Positions 52,888 through 61,290 of a stretch of 64,000 nt of DNA are shown here, in pieces. The notes under the pieces are model-generated. The model searched no databases. It was not told the origin of the DNA and was given only the letters and a program-made list of their open reading frames with translations. The position numbers and the translations under genes are program-made. The DNA comes from G965200765 sp965203865. Lineage in GTDB: Bacteria > Pseudomonadota > Gammaproteobacteria > Arenicellales > JAJDZL01. Numbering within the stretch: the stretch's first letter is position 1; each line of letters opens with the position of its first letter. The DNA is taken from NCBI GenBank assembly GCA_965203865.1, contig OZ241916.1, positions 2,294,001 to 2,358,000 on the forward strand, read 5' to 3'.

Positions 52888-54251
52888 CCGGGCGACTGGC
52901 AGAACCCAATCTGAAAAAAACGCTTGAATCAATAGATTCCCGAATTTTCACTTTTGATGTACGGCAAATCGGCGTAAGCGTGGCGGCACTGATTACCGGC
53001 GACATGATCAAACGCAGACTGAGTGACTGCAGCAGCTACGATAAAATTATGCTGCCGGGACTTTGCGCCGGCAATACAGACGAACTTAGTAATCACTTCG
53101 GGGCAAAGTTCATCAAAGGCCCGAAAGAGCTGAATGATTTGCCAGAGTATTTTGGCAGCCCCGCACAAAAGACCTTGCTGGACAAATACAGTGTCCTGCT
53201 GTTCGCAGAAATTGTTGATGCTCCCCTGAGAACTGTTGAGGAAATTGTTGAAAAAGCCTATTTACTCAAAGAATCGGGAGCCGATGTTATCGATATTGGC
53301 TGCCTGCCATCACAGCCATTCCCGCATCTTGAAGAAGCCATTCAAGAACTCAAGAATAAAGGATTCAAAACCAGCGTAGACTCCCTGAGTAGCGATGAAT
53401 TGCTACGCGGAGGAAAAGCAGGTGCCAACTACCTGCTCAGCCTGAGCAAGGAAACACTCTGGCTCGCTGATGAAGTTGAAAGCATACCCGTAATTATTCC
53501 GGAAGCAGATTGCGGAGTCGATTCTTTGTATGAGGCAGTAGAATTGCTGATAAAGAATGAGCGACCGTTCTTTGCAGATTCAATATTGAATCCTGTTCAT
53601 TTTGGATTTACAGAATCCATTGTTCAGTACTTGAACTTGCGGGAGCGTTTTCCTGAAATCAATATCATGATTGGAACCGGAAACATTACCGAGCTGACTG
53701 AAGCAGACACCATGGGAATGACCGCTTTGCTAATGGGGATAGTTTCCGAGTTGAACGCAGGTGCAGTTTTAACCACGCAAGTTAGCGAGCATGCGTGTTC
53801 AGTTGTGAAAGAAACCGACCTGGCACGTCGCATTATGTATGCGGCCAAACAGCAATCCAGTCTGCCAAAGGGATACAGCCGGGATCTATTGGCATTGCAT
53901 GAAAAAAAACCGTTTCCTGTATCAGCTGAAGAAATACAGAAAATGGCGAAAAAGATTCGGGATCCAAGCTTTCGCATACAGACTAGCGATGAGGGAATCC
54001 ATGTATACAACCGCGATGGCATCCATACTTCGGACGACCCGTACAAGATTTATCCCCACCTGAATGTGGAAGACGATGCTTCGCACGCTTTCTACTTGGG
54101 CTATGAACTGGCCAAGGCTGAAATTTCCCGCCAGCTTGGCAAGCGATACACTCAGGACCGGAATTTGAGTTGGGGCTGCATTGTACCGGATGAAAGTTCC
54201 GGGGACCATTACAAAGAAACGCGTTCAACCTCCAGATCAAAAGCAAAATGA
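52863..54251 (+). CDS. Dihydropteroate-synthase-related protein (H4MPT biosynthesis, TIGR00284-like)
   Basis: A 462-residue protein: the N-terminal domain (HILFLTGRLAEPNLKKTLE) is followed by a dihydropteroate-synthase-like TIM barrel with ESGADVIDIGCLPSQPFPHL (about 140-159), GFKTSVDSLSSDELLRGG and MIGTGNITELTEADTMGM. The catalytic details of folate DHPS are not kept, consistent with the related archaeal/methylotroph family used in methanopterin synthesis. It overlaps its neighbours on both sides (25 and 4 bases). A genuine folate-type DHPS is encoded separately at 54842-56146. Confidence 0.8.
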   Translation: MPEHILFLTGRLAEPNLKKTLESIDSRIFTFDVRQIGVSVAALITGDMIKRRLSDCSSYDKIMLPGLCAGNTDELSNHFGAKFIKGPKELNDLPEYFGSPAQKTLLDKYSVLLFAEIVDAPLRTVEEIVEKAYLLKESGADVIDIGCLPSQPFPHLEEAIQELKNKGFKTSVDSLSSDELLRGGKAGANYLLSLSKETLWLADEVESIPVIIPEADCGVDSLYEAVELLIKNERPFFADSILNPVHFGFTESIVQYLNLRERFPEINIMIGTGNITELTEADTMGMTALLMGIVSELNAGAVLTTQVSEHACSVVKETDLARRIMYAAKQQSSLPKGYSRDLLALHEKKPFPVSAEEIQKMAKKIRDPSFRIQTSDEGIHVYNRDGIHTSDDPYKIYPHLNVEDDASHAFYLGYELAKAEISRQLGKRYTQDRNLSWGCIVPDESSGDHYKETRSTSRSKAK

Positions 54252-54817
54252 TCTATGAAGTGATTGTCACAACAGTGGATGAAAGCGACCGAATTCACAT
54301 CGCTCCCATGGGAATACGCCATGAAAGCGGACAGATTGTAATCGCTCCGTTCAAGCCATCCCAAACACTTCATAATCTGCAATCTACAAAAAGCGCTGTA
54401 GTCAATGTAACCGATGATGTACGGATATTTGCGGGGTGCTTGACCGGACGGCATGATTGGCCATCCTGTAATACAGACCACATTCGGGGCAAAAGACTGG
54501 AATCTGCTCTTTCGTACAAAGAACTGAAAGTTGTCAAAGAGGAATCGGACAGCCAGCGCCCCAGGATATATTTAGATTGCGTTTATTCAGAAACAATAGC
54601 ACCTTTTCCGGGATTCAATCGGGCACAAGCTGCTGTCATTGAAGCCGCAGTACTTGTAAGTCGACTGTCCATGCTGCCTGCTGAAAAAATCGATTCCGAA
54701 GTAGATTATCTTGGCATCGCCATAGCCAAAACAGCTGGCGAACGCGAGCAAGAAGCCTGGAACTGGCTAATGGAAGCGATTGCCGATTTTCGCAATCAGC
54801 AAATCAGCAGTGAATAA
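54248..54817 (+). CDS. DUF447-family protein (H4MPT biosynthesis-associated)
   Basis: A 189-residue protein with the flavin-reductase-like split barrel start MIYEVIVTTVDESDRIHIAP, then VIAPFKPSQTLHNLQS and AVVNVTDDVRIFAGCLTG, which is the DUF447 pattern. Genes of this type cluster with H4MPT genes in methylotrophs. It overlaps the upstream gene by 4 bases (ATGA). A flavin-binding role is expected from the fold, but its reaction is not known. It is convergent with folKP. Confidence 0.78.
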   Translation: MIYEVIVTTVDESDRIHIAPMGIRHESGQIVIAPFKPSQTLHNLQSTKSAVVNVTDDVRIFAGCLTGRHDWPSCNTDHIRGKRLESALSYKELKVVKEESDSQRPRIYLDCVYSETIAPFPGFNRAQAAVIEAAVLVSRLSMLPAEKIDSEVDYLGIAIAKTAGEREQEAWNWLMEAIADFRNQQISSE

Positions 54818-54841
54818 TTTCCTAACGAAAGCAATCTGATT

Positions 54842-56146
54842 TCAATCCCGGTTTTGCATCAAATGCAACCAGCTCAAGTATGCCCGCTTGTGACCATTAA
54901 TGTCGTGAACGCGCAAAATATCCACACCCTGTGCGCACAGGTTCAAGGAGGCGCCGATGGTTTCTGTGTCAAGTTCGGCTGAATGATATTTGGAAAAAAA
55001 TCTCATAAAACGCTTTCTCGAATGACCAATCAGAACCCGTTGTCCCAAAGCGCGCAACTGTTTCACGGCGCGCATGAGATCCAGAGATTGCAGGCTGGAT
55101 TTTCCAAAACCAATTCCCGGGTCAACGATAATTCGATTTAAGTCCAGACCGTGTGCATCCCAAATTCGCTGCCGGGACAAAATCCATTCTTTCACAACTG
55201 CAACCCCATTTGCGCTTGGCGGTAGTCCAATTTCTGGTTGAACCGGAACAGTTACACTGTGCATTGCCACAAACTGTGCTTCGGACTCCTTGGCAAGGCC
55301 CATCATACGGTCCGAAGTCAACCCGCTTACATCGTTGATAATTTCCACTCCCATCGCCAATGCCTTTTCAGCAGTTTCCGGGTGGTAAGTATCAACGCTC
55401 ACAAGCGGTTTTAATGGGCCAGAACCGATTTTTTCCAGCACTAGTTTTAGCGGTGCTTTCAATCTCTCCCACTCTTCGCCTTCGTCAAGAGCACGGGCAT
55501 TTGGGCGCGTCGACTCTGCACCAATATCAATAATATTGGCTCCACCGTCAATCATGATTTGCACAGCTGCATCAATATCCTTCAGCGCGACATTCTTCCC
55601 GCCGTCTGAAAACGAATCAGGTGTGATGTTCAGGATACCCATCCAAAGAGGAATATGAAATTCAAGCGAATCCGAACCGCTTAACTGGAGCACGCTTGAT
55701 TGATTGCCAAAAGGAAGCTTCAGGCTTGGATCAATATGAACCATAGGTGAAACAACAAAGGGACGAGAGAACATGTCAGGTGCTGGAATTGTTTTTCCGT
55801 TAATGACAACTTCCGAATCCCCCCACAATATGATATCGATGTCCAAATCGCGCGGTGCCCATTTTGATTCTCCGCCACGCCCGGCTTCTGACTGAATGGA
55901 TTTGCAAATCTTGTAGAAATCTTCTGAACCATGAAGCGTTTCCCCTTGGGCAACGATGTTCAGATATGGGTAATTCCACTCAGAGGGTGAATCAGGAGGG
56001 AGCACTGCAGGAGATTCAACAACCGGCGACAGACGAGTACAATGAAATCCGAAATCGGCAAGACGACTCAGCCCCGCTACCAAATTCCCTTGCCTGTCTC
56101 CTCGGTTGGAACCGAGGCTAACCAGTATGCGAACACCGCGTTCCAT
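54842..56146 (-). CDS. Fused HPPK-DHPS, folate pathway (FolK-FolP)
   Basis: About 434 residues from ATG 56146 (a TTG at 56176, overlapping the upstream stop, is possible). The N-terminal HPPK domain shows VRILVSLGSNRGDRQGNL and ESKWAPRDLDIDIILWG (about 92-108), the ATP/Mg motif RDLDIDI. The C-terminal DHPS domain has LWMGILNITPDSFSDGG (about 170-186), GANIIDIGAESTRP, LVSVDTYHP, VEIINDVSG, IIVDPGIGFGKS and VLIGHSRKRF. Both domains look catalytically complete. The fusion is unusual for Gammaproteobacteria, where folK and folP are normally separate. It is the last gene of the minus-strand fae-pcd operon. Confidence 0.9.
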   Translation of the reverse strand: MERGVRILVSLGSNRGDRQGNLVAGLSRLADFGFHCTRLSPVVESPAVLPPDSPSEWNYPYLNIVAQGETLHGSEDFYKICKSIQSEAGRGGESKWAPRDLDIDIILWGDSEVVINGKTIPAPDMFSRPFVVSPMVHIDPSLKLPFGNQSSVLQLSGSDSLEFHIPLWMGILNITPDSFSDGGKNVALKDIDAAVQIMIDGGANIIDIGAESTRPNARALDEGEEWERLKAPLKLVLEKIGSGPLKPLVSVDTYHPETAEKALAMGVEIINDVSGLTSDRMMGLAKESEAQFVAMHSVTVPVQPEIGLPPSANGVAVVKEWILSRQRIWDAHGLDLNRIIVDPGIGFGKSSLQSLDLMRAVKQLRALGQRVLIGHSRKRFMRFFSKYHSAELDTETIGASLNLCAQGVDILRVHDINGHKRAYLSWLHLMQNRD

Positions 56147-56172
56147 CAATAACTGACGGGTGTTTAAAAGTA

Positions 56173-56562
56173 TCAATCGTATCGAATGTACCTGAATCTT
56201 TGATCTGTCGGAGTTCCCTCCAGTGAACTGTCTTCAGTTCCAGGTTGCCAGTGTACGAATTCTTCAATTTTTTTTGCGAGTTCGAAGTCTTTCTCAGTAA
56301 CGCCCTTTGCTGCATGGTTCATCAACTTAACCACCACGAATGCGTAGGAAGCTTCAATATCCGGGTGGTGCCATGCGGCTTCTGCCAGATGCCCCACGGC
56401 ATTGATCACCATCAAAGTGCCTTTCCAACCCATTGTTCGATATTTGCGCCGGATCCAGCCCCTTTCATAGTACCAGTGCGGCAATTCCTCGGCCAGTCTT
56501 TTTTCGATTGTTGCATCGTCAAGCACTTCGTCCTGTCGACGATCTTTGGTTTCCTCACTCAT
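56173..56562 (-). CDS. Pterin-4a-carbinolamine dehydratase family protein
   Basis: About 129 residues from the ATG at 56562 (the longer open frame to 56667 overlaps fae and is less likely). WKGTLMVINAVGHLAEAAWH followed by HPDIEASYAFVVVKL and NHAAKGVTEKDFELA matches the family signature (E-x3-H-H-P...W/Y...H...D), with the two catalytic His adjacent. In methylotrophs and other H4MPT users a homologue is encoded near fae; the true role may be in pterin metabolism rather than aromatic hydroxylation. Close to fae upstream and folKP downstream. Confidence 0.82.
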   Translation of the reverse strand: MSEETKDRRQDEVLDDATIEKRLAEELPHWYYERGWIRRKYRTMGWKGTLMVINAVGHLAEAAWHHPDIEASYAFVVVKLMNHAAKGVTEKDFELAKKIEEFVHWQPGTEDSSLEGTPTDQRFRYIRYD

Positions 56563-56650
56563 TGGAACATTCCGTTTTTTTGTTGCACCAAACTTAAGGA
56601 TTGTGCCGGGCATCGCCTGGGATACCCGGCAAATCATTGAAGAAGCAAAA

Positions 56651-57160
56651 TCAAGCGTGCGCGGCAAAGGGATGTGCTGCTCCCTTTTGTGCGATTACTT
56701 CAGCTGCTGTTGGCTTGCCGGTTACCGCACGGCGAATCGCTTCGCGGGTTGCTTCATAGTTGTAGTCCTGAATCTTTGCATCGTCTTCTGCTTCCCAGTG
56801 AATAAACACGCCGACACAGACAAACAAGTCGTCTGCTTCGTCTTGCGGGATCGTGCCATCCTCCACACTGTCTATCACTGCCATGGCAACGGCTCGCTGA
56901 GCAGGTCCAAACATTTGCACTGCCTGCTTTGCGCCTTTCATCGTTACCTTGTTGAACATGACTGTATTCGGCTTTGCCGGAACATTTGGAGAAGCAACCG
57001 CCAAAAGACTTGTAAAGCCATCCTTGTTGTTGCACAAGCTGTTGCAGAATGCAGTTTCAGCAGCCGAACCGCGAGGCCCGATGATCAAGTCAATGTGAGC
57101 TACTTCATTTCCATCGCCGACAAGAGATTCACCGACTCTTACATTATTTATCGTTCCCAT
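56651..57160 (-). CDS. fae: Formaldehyde-activating enzyme Fae
   Basis: A 169-residue enzyme that joins formaldehyde to tetrahydromethanopterin. The N-terminal part VGESLVGDGNEVAHIDLIIG includes the catalytic His (about 22), then GSAAETAFCNSL, and KPNTVMFNKVTMKGAKQAVQ (about 64-83), with GPAQRAVAMAVIDSVEDG. The length is normal. GGAGA lies 6-7 bases before the ATG. A long imperfect hairpin is upstream. Fae is the entry point of H4MPT-dependent C1 oxidation, so the organism can handle formaldehyde from methanol, methylamines or demethylation. Confidence 0.93.
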   Translation of the reverse strand: MGTINNVRVGESLVGDGNEVAHIDLIIGPRGSAAETAFCNSLCNNKDGFTSLLAVASPNVPAKPNTVMFNKVTMKGAKQAVQMFGPAQRAVAMAVIDSVEDGTIPQDEADDLFVCVGVFIHWEAEDDAKIQDYNYEATREAIRRAVTGKPTAAEVIAQKGAAHPFAAHA

Positions 57161-57191
57161 ATCATTTCTCCCTTAAGGATATATTAACAAT

Positions 57192-57220
57192 CAGTCTGAT
57201 CTCGATATAGATCAAGACTG
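57192..57220 (-). promoter_or_regulatory. Imperfect inverted repeat before fae
   Basis: CAGTCTGATCT (57192-57202) and AGATCAAGACTG (57209-57220) form an 11-12-bp dyad with a single bulged base and a 6-base loop, 31 bases upstream of the fae start. A TTGACA-like box lies at the 57220 side on the minus strand. It could be an operator for C1-dependent control or an RNA hairpin/terminator between the CitG-like gene and fae. Confidence 0.4.
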
Positions 57221-57241
57221 TCAAAGTAAAACTTGTACTCT

Positions 57242-58135
57242 CTAATTTACAGCATTATGCAGTTTGCTGGCAAGGAGAGTTGCAACAGTCAAGTCTGCAC
57301 TGGTGCCGGGATTAATATTTTTCTGCTTCCATATGCGGTCCACTTCCATGAGCTCGGACCGAATTTCATCTATATCGCCCGCTTTTTTATAAAGCCCCAG
57401 AAGGTGATTTGCAGTCAATTGAATTTCTTTTGCCTTGCTGTTTCCGAACTTTCGGACTATGTGCGAATCTTCGAAATGCAGCATAAAGTTCAAGTAAACA
57501 TACGTTGTTGAACTTGCTTCTTCATCGAATTGTTCGTTTGCCTGTTTGAGGGTATTCATGCCAAACTGGAATATATCCTCGAAGTTGTTGCTGTACTGAC
57601 GCGCAATCATGTCCCTGGATTGCGCGTTGCTCATGATTTCCCGTATTGGCAGCACAGCTGGTTCTTGAACATCATGCTTGTCTACATTGCCAAGTCCGGC
57701 AGGATTGGCAATCCGTATCGCATTCAATATTTGCTCTGCCTCCGATAAAGTTGATTTTTCAATGGACTGACACACTGATTCCCGAAAGTTTTGATTGTCG
57801 GACCGCTCAAGGAATCCATGAACAAGCGGCGCACAAAGCAATATGATTCCAATATTGGTATTCACCTGAACCGCATCGCGAGTAGCCATGGCCGACTTCT
57901 CGATTCTGGTACCAAGACTGTAGCCTGCTTTGGGCATTTCATGGCATATCGCCCACGCACTCTGCAAGAATTGCTCAACACTCATTCCATGGCCGCCCGA
58001 GTATTGATGCACATTGCCGGGTTTCAACGCGATTACGTCCTGAGCACAAGCATCCCATAAAGAAAGGGATGCCTGGTCCGAAAAAGTCTTTTTTGCCCGA
58101 TTATTCCAAACTTCAATTTCAGCGGAAAAGATCAT
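57242..58135 (-). CDS. CitG-like triphosphoribosyl-dephospho-CoA synthase family protein (H4MPT cluster)
   Basis: A 297-residue protein with KPGNVHQYSGGHGMSVEQF (about 38-56), VQVNTNIGIILLCAPLVHG (about 89-107) and the C-terminal NPGTSADLTVATLLASKL (about 275-292), the CitG/MdcB signatures. No citrate lyase genes are near; homologues in H4MPT gene clusters of methylotrophs are thought to act in H4MPT synthesis, possibly transferring a phosphoribosyl-type group. It is 81 bases upstream of fae on the same strand, so this function is preferred. Confidence 0.75.
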   Translation of the reverse strand: MIFSAEIEVWNNRAKKTFSDQASLSLWDACAQDVIALKPGNVHQYSGGHGMSVEQFLQSAWAICHEMPKAGYSLGTRIEKSAMATRDAVQVNTNIGIILLCAPLVHGFLERSDNQNFRESVCQSIEKSTLSEAEQILNAIRIANPAGLGNVDKHDVQEPAVLPIREIMSNAQSRDMIARQYSNNFEDIFQFGMNTLKQANEQFDEEASSTTYVYLNFMLHFEDSHIVRKFGNSKAKEIQLTANHLLGLYKKAGDIDEIRSELMEVDRIWKQKNINPGTSADLTVATLLASKLHNAVN

Positions 58136-58177
58136 AAAGCACCAGCATGAACCGACATACCAAAACTGTCGGCTTTA

Positions 58178-58804
58178 TTAACTCTCGTTCAATCCCAGTT
58201 CTTCAAACAATCCGTCGGGGAGCAACCGAATCTTGTCTCCCTGCCCTCTCAAAACTTTTCTGATATCTTCAAGCGCATCGTCAAAATTGTCGTTCAGTAT
58301 GACATAGTCGTATTTATTAAAATGCTTCATGTCCTTCTCTGCGGCTTTAAAGCGTTGGTCAATGGTTTCCCTGGAATCCCTTCCTCTGCCAACAAGCCGT
58401 CGCTTAAGGGAGTCTATGGACGGGGGGAGAAGAAATATGCTTGTTGCGTCATCAAGTTTTTTCATCACTTCCATTGCGCCTTGCCAGTCGATGTCCAGAA
58501 CTACACTCACTCCCGACGCAAGCTTGCTTTCAATAGCACTCTTTGCTGTGCCGTAATAGCAGCCATAGACTTCAGCCCACTCGACAAATTGACCTTCTTC
58601 AATCATCTCTTTGAACAAATCGACAGATATGAAGTGATAGTCGCGGCCGTTCTCTTCACCAGTTCTCAGTTCTCTGGTTGTAAACGAAATTGACAACTCT
58701 GTATTTGTCTCTGACTGAACCAGTGCTCGGGTCAAGCTGGACTTTCCGGTACCTGAGGCAGCAGATACAATGAGAACAATTGCATCAATCGCTGCTGCAG
58801 TCAT
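58178..58804 (-). CDS. gmk: Guanylate kinase
   Basis: About 208 residues from ATG 58804 (the upstream codon at 58864 overlaps yicC and is unlikely). The P-loop is IVSAASGTGKSSL (about 9-21), then FTTRELRTGEENGRDYHFIS (about 39-58), EWAEVYGCYYGT (about 75-86), VVLDIDWQGA (about 101-110) and SRETIDQRFKAAEKDM. These are the GMP kinase motifs in order. The enzyme makes GDP from GMP. It follows yicC by 16 bases, an arrangement common in proteobacteria. Confidence 0.93.
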   Translation of the reverse strand: MTAAAIDAIVLIVSAASGTGKSSLTRALVQSETNTELSISFTTRELRTGEENGRDYHFISVDLFKEMIEEGQFVEWAEVYGCYYGTAKSAIESKLASGVSVVLDIDWQGAMEVMKKLDDATSIFLLPPSIDSLKRRLVGRGRDSRETIDQRFKAAEKDMKHFNKYDYVILNDNFDDALEDIRKVLRGQGDKIRLLPDGLFEELGLNES

Positions 58805-58820
58805 GGAAACGACCCCATGC

Positions 58821-59684
58821 TCACTGTAAATTCTGTGTCTGCTCCCGAATCTGCTCAATTGCAACTTTCATGTCGACCATCAGAGCATTCAGCGGGTAGT
58901 GCGAAGACTTCGACGACAACGTGCTAACTTCACGAAACATCTCCTGTGCAATAAAATTGAGCCGCTTGCCAGCCAGACTTTCTTCAGCCAGCACTCTCTC
59001 GCATTCTGCCAAGTGCAAACCGAATCGTTCAATTTCCTCTTTGACATCCAGTTTGAGAAGATTGATTGCGACCTCCTGTTCCAGCCGTCCGGGGTCCAAA
59101 TCCAATTCGATTTCACTGAGTCTGTCATTCAGCCGACTACGGTACTCCTGCTCGGCTTCAGGGATTAGCTTCTCAGCCTGATTCATGAATCGGCGCAAAT
59201 TTTCTATATTGCCCATCAACAGTCGTTTGATTTCATCCCCCTCGCTTTGTCGACTTTTCTCCAATTCATCAAGAGCAAAATCAAGTTCTTCCAGTATTGT
59301 TTCCAGATACTGGTTGTCAATGTCCTTGCAAACCAGAACATTTGGCCAACTCAGAACCTGGGCCATGTTCAACGGTTCCACTTCCTGCATCACTGAGCTC
59401 GCTTCCATTGACAGATGTGCGAGTGCCTCGATTGCATCCAAATCAAGTTCACCTTCAGCATATTCTTTTTCCAATTGATTGAGTTTGAGCGTTGCGTCGA
59501 TTCGGCCCCGTTCAATTCGCTTTACAATCATACGCCGTACGTCCGGTTCAATTGAACGAACATGCTCGGGTATCCTGACTGCAACATCAATTGACCTGTG
59601 GTTCACTGAGCGTAAATCCCAAGTGAATTCTCCAAATTCGGATTTTGAAGTTCGCTGTGCGAACCCTGTCATGCTGGAAATCAT
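58821..59684 (-). CDS. yicC: YicC-family endoribonuclease
   Basis: A 287-residue protein starting MISSMTGFAQ (conserved YicC start), with WDLRSVNHRSIDVAVRIPE (about 25-43), ERGRIDATLKLNQLEKEYAE, and the C-terminal GKRLNFIAQEMFREVSTLSS plus LMVDMKVAIEQIREQTQN. YicC is an RNase acting on small RNAs in E. coli. It is the first gene of the yicC-gmk operon. Length and ends fit the family. Confidence 0.92.
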   Translation of the reverse strand: MISSMTGFAQRTSKSEFGEFTWDLRSVNHRSIDVAVRIPEHVRSIEPDVRRMIVKRIERGRIDATLKLNQLEKEYAEGELDLDAIEALAHLSMEASSVMQEVEPLNMAQVLSWPNVLVCKDIDNQYLETILEELDFALDELEKSRQSEGDEIKRLLMGNIENLRRFMNQAEKLIPEAEQEYRSRLNDRLSEIELDLDPGRLEQEVAINLLKLDVKEEIERFGLHLAECERVLAEESLAGKRLNFIAQEMFREVSTLSSKSSHYPLNALMVDMKVAIEQIREQTQNLQ

Positions 59685-59738
59685 GAATCAAAAACTATTA
59701 TTCTTATTCGACGATCAATTCAACTATGACAGTGAAAG

Positions 59739-60206
59739 TCAGAAACCAAAGAATTCGTCTTCTGGAACAGGGTGCTTGTAATGTATTCTGGACTGCCGAA
59801 CAGCTTCCTTGACTTGGTCGAGAAACCATGTATCTCCCTCGTTGCCATCCATGACATGCACAAGGAATATTTCTCTATCTTCTTCGCTTTTAAGCGCTTC
59901 AATCTCGTCCTGCTCGGTGTGCAAAATGAGCGCACCCGACTTGATCATCTCAAGGGTGGACTCGTCGAAGTTGTCGGTGTTCAACTTCTCTACTTCGGAC
60001 TCGGTCAGCGGCTCCCTGCTGTCCTCGTCCGGGTTGAATATCAGTATGTTGGACGTTTCATGTAAGTCCCGACCGCTCATGATGTAGTTGACCTCGCGGA
60101 GGTCCATGTCCAGAACCGCTGCAATCTCGCTCGACCACATTTTCCCGGACTTGCACAGGATGCGCGCCGCCTTGAGCTTCTGCTTCTCGAGCTTCTTCTG
60201 CTTCAT
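59739..60206 (-). CDS. Hypothetical protein with HTH-like N-terminus
   Basis: A 155-residue protein. The N-terminal part, LKAARILCKSGKMWSSEIAA followed by VLDMDLREVNYIMSG, looks like a helix-turn-helix. The C-terminal half is very acidic and ends in HPVPEDEFFGF. A fragment with the same C-terminal domain (REIFLVHVMDG... matched by RRLFLFYVVKN...) lies next to it at 60233-60400. I do not recognise the family. GC content is similar to the core genes, so it may be a resident gene. Confidence 0.6.
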   Translation of the reverse strand: MKQKKLEKQKLKAARILCKSGKMWSSEIAAVLDMDLREVNYIMSGRDLHETSNILIFNPDEDSREPLTESEVEKLNTDNFDESTLEMIKSGALILHTEQDEIEALKSEEDREIFLVHVMDGNEGDTWFLDQVKEAVRQSRIHYKHPVPEDEFFGF

Positions 60207-60232
60207 TTCTTCATTTCACTTCGACGATTAAT

Positions 60233-60400
60233 TCAACTATCAAAAGTTGAAGTCAGTAGCCGAATAACTCGTTTTCTGGCGTTCCTTTCAACATCCTTGG
60301 CTTCGTCAATCAACCATTGATCCTTCTCGTTATTCTTCACGACATAGAAAAGAAATAATCGCCTGTCGCTGTATTCGACGTATAAACCTGCCTTGCTCAT
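60233..60400 (-). CDS. Small paralogue or fragment of the neighbouring hypothetical gene, 55 residues
   Basis: From ATG 60400 the frame gives MSKAGLYVEYSDRRLFLFYV followed by VKNNEKDQWLIDEAKDVERN, which lines up with residues about 88-135 of the protein at 59739-60206 (SGALILHTEQ ... REIFLVHVMDGNEGDTWFLDQ). The HTH half is missing; another frame just after (KGTPENELFGY) matches the end EDEFFGF, so the copy also has a frameshift near 60280. It is most likely a decayed tandem duplicate. The bases 60401-60774 upstream hold nothing else. Confidence 0.45.
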   Translation of the reverse strand: MSKAGLYVEYSDRRLFLFYVVKNNEKDQWLIDEAKDVERNARKRVIRLLTSTFDS

Positions 60401-60774
60401 TTCGCTATCAATCTCCTGGTCAGCTTTACATTGTCTTGCAATTCTTCTGTATTCATATTTTCACTCTCGATTATCTTTCTTCTTGACATGATCTTGCGCC
60501 AGTCGGCACTCGTCCAGAAGCATTCTTGCCTCTATAGTCTTTTCTGCATCGTTGTTTATTGTATGATACATCCTGAGTACGGGGCTGCATACAATTTCAT
60601 CTCGTGCAGTACTCCACACAGAGAATTCTTGATACCTGCATCTCTTTTCAAGAATTTAATAAAATCAATTGTTTAAATAGAAAAAATAGTAACAAGGCAA
60701 GAACTGGGAAGATCGTGCAGAAAAGCATGTCGTTGATTGACCTTTTTAAGACCCCGTATAGTTAGATATATAAT

Positions 60775-60928
60775 TTGCCGTGAAAATCCTGATATGTTTA
60801 GACGCGTAAAAAAACTTGCAACCTGATAGTCGCAAAAAACAGCCGCGTAAGCCTTATTCTACAGCATTGGACGTAAAAAACCTCGTCGGCAAAATTTTTC
60901 ATGCAGTCAGTGTGATAAAAGTATCATG
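60775..60928. repeat. Dispersed repeat, copy 2 (inverted relative to 14836-15076)
   Basis: The left part (TTTGCCGTGAAAATCCTGA) and the right part (GTGTGATAAAAGTATCAT) match the ends of the copy at 14836-15076 read on the other strand, with about 85 bp missing in the middle. It lies 35 bases before the Rieske gene and so may carry its promoter. Confidence 0.5.
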
Positions 60929-60963
60929 TATGTTTCTAAACGTAAACTACTGCTGGAGAAAAA

Positions 60964-61290
60964 ATGACGAAACCTGAAGGCGAATCTTGGCATTGCGTGG
61001 CAAACCGCAATGAACTGGAAGACAGTGAACCATTTCCGGTCGACGTAAAAGGCGAAGAGCTGGCAATTGTGCAGCTTGGCGATGACATTTATGCAATCAA
61101 CAATATTTGTACTCACGAATACGCCTGTCTATCCGACGGATATGTTGAAGAAGACCGAATCGTATGTCAACTGCATCTGGCCGAGTTTCACATACCCACC
61201 GGAAAAGCTGTTGAAGAACCCGCTGTGGAAGACTTGAAAACTTATCCGGTAGTAGTGGATGGAAATGACATCTATGTCAAAGTCGACTAG
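60964..61290 (+). CDS. Rieske [2Fe-2S] ferredoxin-like protein
   Basis: A 108-residue soluble protein with the two Rieske motifs CTHEYACLSDG (about 48-58, Cys-x-His) and CQLHLAEFHIPTGK (about 67-80, Cys-x2-His). Single-domain forms like this serve as ferredoxins for oxygenases or as NirD-like subunits. GGAG lies 5-6 bases before the ATG. No oxygenase gene is adjacent; the next gene is convergent and overlaps by 4 bases. The acidic composition suits an electron carrier. Confidence 0.88.
   Translation: MTKPEGESWHCVANRNELEDSEPFPVDVKGEELAIVQLGDDIYAINNICTHEYACLSDGYVEEDRIVCQLHLAEFHIPTGKAVEEPAVEDLKTYPVVVDGNDIYVKVD

Noticed and set aside
57242..58135. Citrate lyase accessory gene citG in its classical role
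   Set aside because: No citrate or malonate decarboxylase genes are near, while fae and other H4MPT-pathway genes are; the H4MPT-associated member of the family fits better.
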